7,041 nucleotides of DNA from Alphaproteobacteria bacterium (GTDB lineage Bacteria; Pseudomonadota; Alphaproteobacteria; UBA1280; UBA12223): assembly GCA_003450915.1 (NCBI GenBank), contig DMEM01000001.1, forward strand, positions 1 through 7,041, given 5' to 3'. The translations under genes were made by a program, and so were the position numbers. Shown here piece by piece: positions 4,646 through 7,041 of this stretch (the stretch's first letter is position 1; every line of letters begins with the position of its first letter). Under the pieces are notes generated by a model. It made no database searches. It had not been told where the DNA came from and saw only the letters and a list, made by a program, of their open reading frames with translations.

Positions 4646-5896
4646 ATGAGTAAGTTCGCAGTAAGTTTTGAAGATAAAGTATTTAAGAACCTAGATGGTG
4701 ATTTAGATTGGTCTATAGAAGGGTATAAAGAGCGTGGAGGCTATGATAGATTAGCTGAAGTTCTTGCAAAAGATCCTAAAGAGATTATCAATTCATTAAA
4801 ACCATGTGGTATGCGTGGACGTGGTGGTGCAGGTTTTCCTACAGCGATTAAATGGAGCTTTATGCCAGATCCTACAGATGAGAAACCAAACTATTTAGTT
4901 TGTAATGCTGATGAAGGAGAACCAGGTACATGTAAAGATCGTGATATCTTAAGAAATGATCCTCATACTCTAGTAGAAGGGTTAATTATTGGTTGTCATT
5001 GTTTACAAGCTAAAACTGCTTATGTGTATATAAGAGGCGAATACCATATTGAATCAGTTAGAATGCAAGAAGCAATCGATCAAGCGTATGAAGCAGGTTA
5101 TCTAAAAGAAGGTATTTGTGATATTTACATTCATATGGGTGCAGGTGCTTATATTTGTGGTGAAGAAACAGCATTGCTTGAATCATTAGAAGGTAAGCGT
5201 GGTCAACCTAGGTTAAAACCACCATTCCCAGCTAACTTTGGTTTATATGGATGTCCAACAACAGTTAATAACGTTGAAACAATTGCTCAAATGGGTGTTA
5301 TTGCTAAAAAAGGTTTAGACTGGTGGACTCAGTTTGGTTCAGAGAATAACCATGGCACAAAAGTATTTTCAGTTTCAGGTGCTATTAATTCTCCTAAAAA
5401 TATAGAAGTTGCTTTAGGTGTTCCATTAAAAGAGCTTATTGAAGATTTTTGTGGAGGAGTAAAAGGTGGTTGGGATAATCTACAAGCTGTTATTCCGGGT
5501 GGTTCATCTACAAAACTATTAACTCCTGAAGAAGCTGAAACAGCAATCATGGATTTCGATTCACTAAAACAGTTTAATTCTTCATTAGGTACAGCAGGGG
5601 TTGTTGTGATTTCTAAAGATGAAAATTTACTTGATATTATGTTAAGAATTTCAAGATTTTATAAGCATGAAACTTGCGGGCAATGTACACCGTGTCGTGA
5701 AGGTATCCCTTGGGTTTATCGAGACCTTGAAAAACTTATTAATGGTAAAGGTTCAATCGAAGATATCGACAAACTAGTTAAACTAACTCATAAAATTGAA
5801 GGCAAAACAATTTGTGCCTTTGCCGACGGTGCAGTTTGGCCTGTACAGGGTTTAATAGCTAAATTTAAACCTTTATTAGAAGAAAAGTTAAAATAA
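4646..5896 (+). CDS. nuoF: NADH-quinone oxidoreductase subunit F (NADH/FMN-binding, 51 kDa)
   Basis: NuoF (NDUFV1 homologue) oxidises NADH through bound FMN and passes electrons to [4Fe-4S] cluster N3. The 416-residue product is full length. The glycine-rich nucleotide/FMN segment is GMRGRGGAGFP (55-65), followed by CNADEGEPGTCKDR (86-99) and GAGAYICGEETAL (165-177). The middle part (about 240-325) contains IPGGSS (283-288). The N3 ligands are Cys344-x2-Cys347-x2-Cys350 (CGQCTPCREG) and Cys390 (TICAF). Everything needed for catalysis is present. Translation has its own AAAGGA signal. The gene is separated from nuoE by the GIY-YIG cassette, so its expression depends on read-through of that segment or an unseen promoter within it. 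A terminator follows, and nuoG does not. Confidence 0.98.
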   Translation: MSKFAVSFEDKVFKNLDGDLDWSIEGYKERGGYDRLAEVLAKDPKEIINSLKPCGMRGRGGAGFPTAIKWSFMPDPTDEKPNYLVCNADEGEPGTCKDRDILRNDPHTLVEGLIIGCHCLQAKTAYVYIRGEYHIESVRMQEAIDQAYEAGYLKEGICDIYIHMGAGAYICGEETALLESLEGKRGQPRLKPPFPANFGLYGCPTTVNNVETIAQMGVIAKKGLDWWTQFGSENNHGTKVFSVSGAINSPKNIEVALGVPLKELIEDFCGGVKGGWDNLQAVIPGGSSTKLLTPEEAETAIMDFDSLKQFNSSLGTAGVVVISKDENLLDIMLRISRFYKHETCGQCTPCREGIPWVYRDLEKLINGKGSIEDIDKLVKLTHKIEGKTICAFADGAVWPVQGLIAKFKPLLEEKLK

Positions 5897-5903
5897 TAAA
5901 AGG

Positions 5904-5930
5904 CAAGAGTTTTACGGCTCTTGTTTTTTT
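5904..5930 (+). terminator. Intrinsic terminator after nuoF
   Basis: CAAGAG (5904-5909) pairs with CTCTTG (5918-5923) around an 8-base loop and is followed by seven T residues (5924-5930). It starts 8 bases after the nuoF stop and ends the nuoABCDEF transcript. Confidence 0.85.
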
Positions 5931-5966
5931 ATACTCAATTATTATATTAAATATATATTTATTCAC

Positions 5967-5998
5967 TTGTTGGTTTTTGCCAACAATCTTATTTTTTT
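5967..5998 (+). terminator. Second hairpin with T run between nuoF and the next gene
   Basis: TTGTTGG (5967-5973) pairs with CCAACAA (5980-5986) around a 6-base T-rich loop. A T-rich tail follows, with seven T at 5992-5998 after a 5-base gap. It could be a back-up terminator for nuoF. Because it ends only 8 bases before the GGAG at 6006-6009, it could instead be a leader hairpin in the transcript of the next gene. No clear promoter distinguishes these options. Confidence 0.45.
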
Positions 5999-6015
5999 GT
6001 TAAACGGAGTAATTT

Positions 6016-6345
6016 ATGAAAATGTTACCTGTTGGTTTAGCTCTTATTATTGGTCTCTTTGTCGGTTTCTATCTTGGATCTAGTTTTGATAATCAGGGTA
6101 ATTCAGAGCCTATAAGAGAGATAGTAGGAGAGGTTACTCAAATCTCTGACTTGTCATCAAGTAGTCGTTGTATTTCTGTGAAGTCGCCTGTAACAGAACT
6201 TTTAGACAAGGTTGATAGAGTCTGTTACGTAACTCGCGATAGTAAACAGGGAATGTTTGTTGAAGTCGGAAGCCTTGTCCGCGTTAAGATTATCAGTGAT
6301 AGAGGCGGAGATGTCAAAATTGCTGAAGTTTATATAGAACGTTAG
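6016..6345 (+). CDS. Small membrane-anchored or exported protein of unknown function
   Basis: The product is 109 residues. ACGGAG at 6004-6009 sits 6 bases before the ATG, the same strong signal as the exported protein at 288. Residues 4-22 form one hydrophobic, Gly-rich helix (PVGLALIIGLFVGFYLGSS) with Lys2 before it: either an uncleaved N-terminal anchor or a signal peptide without an obvious AxA cut site. The remaining ~85 residues would lie outside the cytoplasm. They look beta-rich, with alternating segments IVGEVTQI, RCISVKS, RVCYVT, SLVRVKII and VKIAEVYI, possibly a small barrel such as an OB-like fold; that is a guess from pattern only. Two Cys (52 and 70) could pair. Codon use includes CTC, GTC and CGC, which are rare in the nuo genes. 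It stands between two terminators as a single-gene unit. No family is recognised. Confidence 0.75.
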   Translation: MKMLPVGLALIIGLFVGFYLGSSFDNQGNSEPIREIVGEVTQISDLSSSSRCISVKSPVTELLDKVDRVCYVTRDSKQGMFVEVGSLVRVKIISDRGGDVKIAEVYIER

Positions 6346-6381
6346 ATTGGTTCCATATAAAATATCGAAAATTCTTAAATG

Positions 6382-6410
6382 AAAGCACTGCAGGATTCTG
6401 CAGTGTTTTT
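6382..6410 (+). terminator. Intrinsic terminator after the 6016-6345 gene
   Basis: CACTGCAG (6386-6393) pairs perfectly with CTGCAGTG (6398-6405) around the 4-base loop GATT. A-T pairs and one G·U extend the stem outward to 6382, and a T run follows (6406-6410). This is the strongest hairpin in the right part of the window. Confidence 0.85.
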
Positions 6411-6447
6411 CTATTTTTAATTATCTAGTTATATTTGTATTTTTTAT

Positions 6448-6477
6448 CTGTTATATTTATATTTAAAAGTATATAAT
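6448..6477 (+). promoter_or_regulatory. Candidate promoter for the NUDIX gene
   Basis: A perfect TATAAT at 6472-6477 lies 40 bases upstream of the ATG at 6518. CTGTTA at 6448-6453, with an 18-base spacer, is a weak -35. The location right after a terminator and before an isolated gene supports it. The surrounding 6410-6517 is extremely AT-rich, so a chance match is quite possible. Confidence 0.4.
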
Positions 6478-6517
6478 TGTGTAAAGGTTTAAATTAAAAA
6501 TATAAAAGGGTAGGTTA

Positions 6518-6952
6518 ATGGCAGAAAAACAAATTTTAAAAGCAGCAGCACATGCGTTTATTATTAAAGATAATCAAATTTTACTATCTGTAAGGATAAA
6601 AACTGGTTATTGTGACGGTTTATTTGGAGTTCCAGCAGGACACGTTGATGATAAAGAAGTATCAACTCAAGCTTTAATTAGAGAGTTACAAGAAGAAGTT
6701 AATCTTTCGGTATATAAAAAGAGTCTTAAACATGTTGTTTCAATGCATAGAACAGTAGATGAGGTTCCATATTTTTGTACTTTTTTCGAGCTTAAAGATC
6801 TAGACTTATCAACTTTAAACAATAACGAGCCAGAAAAATGTAGAGAACTAAAATGGTTTGATTTAAATAACCTGCCTGAAAATATGGTTCCTTATGTAAA
6901 GAATGCTATTGAAGCATATAAAAGCAAAACTAATTATTTGGAAGACTTTTAA
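6518..6952 (+). CDS. NUDIX hydrolase
   Basis: The 144-residue protein is a single NUDIX domain that would hydrolyse a nucleoside diphosphate linked to another group, with divalent metal. The NUDIX box starts at Gly41 and reads G-x5-E47-x7-R55-E56-L57-x-E59-E60-x-N62-L63; the metal-binding glutamates (56, 59, 60) are intact. The usual Gly near the end of the box is replaced by Asn62. The preceding LFGVPAGHVD (35-44) is the normal loop-to-box entry, and ELKWFDLNNLPENMVP (110-125) is the typical C-terminal strand and proline motif. Substrate cannot be read from the sequence; oxidised nucleotides, sugar nucleotides or ADP-ribose are all possible. GGGTAGG at 6507-6513 or so is the likely ribosome-binding site. 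It appears to be transcribed alone. Its TTA-rich Leu use resembles the nuo genes more than the two small exported proteins. Confidence 0.9.
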   Translation: MAEKQILKAAAHAFIIKDNQILLSVRIKTGYCDGLFGVPAGHVDDKEVSTQALIRELQEEVNLSVYKKSLKHVVSMHRTVDEVPYFCTFFELKDLDLSTLNNNEPEKCRELKWFDLNNLPENMVPYVKNAIEAYKSKTNYLEDF

Positions 6953-6978
6953 TCTTTGTTTATAAGATAAAATAAGTT

Positions 6979-7027
6979 AAAAAGAGATAGTTATAACTTA
7001 AGATAATCTTTAAGTAGGTTCTTTTTT
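6979..7027 (+). terminator. Possible terminator after the NUDIX gene
   Basis: ACTTAAGA (6996-7003) can pair with TCTTTAAGT (7007-7015) with one bulged T and a 3-base loop. Outside it AAAAAG (6979-6984) can pair with CTTTTT (7021-7026), ending in a T run. The stem is AT-only apart from a few pairs and the middle is unpaired, so it is weaker than the other terminators here. Confidence 0.4.
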
Positions 7028-7041
7028 ATTGAAAAAATATT

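Noticed and set aside
5329..5550. Open frame on the - strand, 73 codons
   Set aside because: It is antisense within the conserved part of nuoF, with no ribosome-binding site or domain.

Overview
The window comes from an AT-rich genome. Its core is a six-gene block for the respiratory NADH:quinone oxidoreductase (complex I / NDH-1), in the order nuoA-nuoB-nuoC-nuoD-nuoE-nuoF, all on the + strand. Separate nuoC and nuoD genes, and NuoD and NuoF proteins that read much like their mitochondrial counterparts, point to an alphaproteobacterium, possibly a reduced or host-associated one given the base composition. That placement is inferred from protein motifs and gene order, not from a search.

Layout. 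Positions 1-146 hold the 3' end of an unrecognised gene, closed by a strong intrinsic terminator. A small exported protein of unknown function follows (288-674), with its own terminator. After an A-rich leader come nuoA (854-1213), nuoB (1218-1742), nuoC (1745-2395), nuoD (2401-3603) and nuoE (3603-4193), with junctions from a 1-base overlap to 5 bases. The run is interrupted between nuoE and nuoF by about 450 bp carrying a 97-residue GIY-YIG nuclease gene, flanked by a near-perfect 27-bp inverted repeat whose arms are each small hairpins. nuoF (4646-5896) then resumes and ends at a terminator, so nuoG and the later subunit genes are not downstream here. Beyond it lie a small membrane-anchored or exported protein (6016-6345) and a NUDIX hydrolase (6518-6952), each with its own signals.

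How the genes work together. NuoE and NuoF form the NADH-oxidising module (FMN, [2Fe-2S] N1a, [4Fe-4S] N3). NuoB, NuoC and NuoD form the connecting module that passes electrons through cluster N2 to quinone. NuoA is a membrane subunit next to the quinone cavity. NuoG, NuoI and the proton-pumping membrane arm must be encoded elsewhere.

The most notable feature is the GIY-YIG cassette. An 11-bp direct repeat (GAAAGGATAAG) spans the nuoE stop codon and recurs as the nuoF ribosome-binding site. Removing one copy plus everything between gives a normal 4-base nuoE-nuoF junction with the Shine-Dalgarno sequence inside the end of nuoE. This looks like a small insertion that duplicated its target and thereby kept a ribosome-binding site for nuoF.
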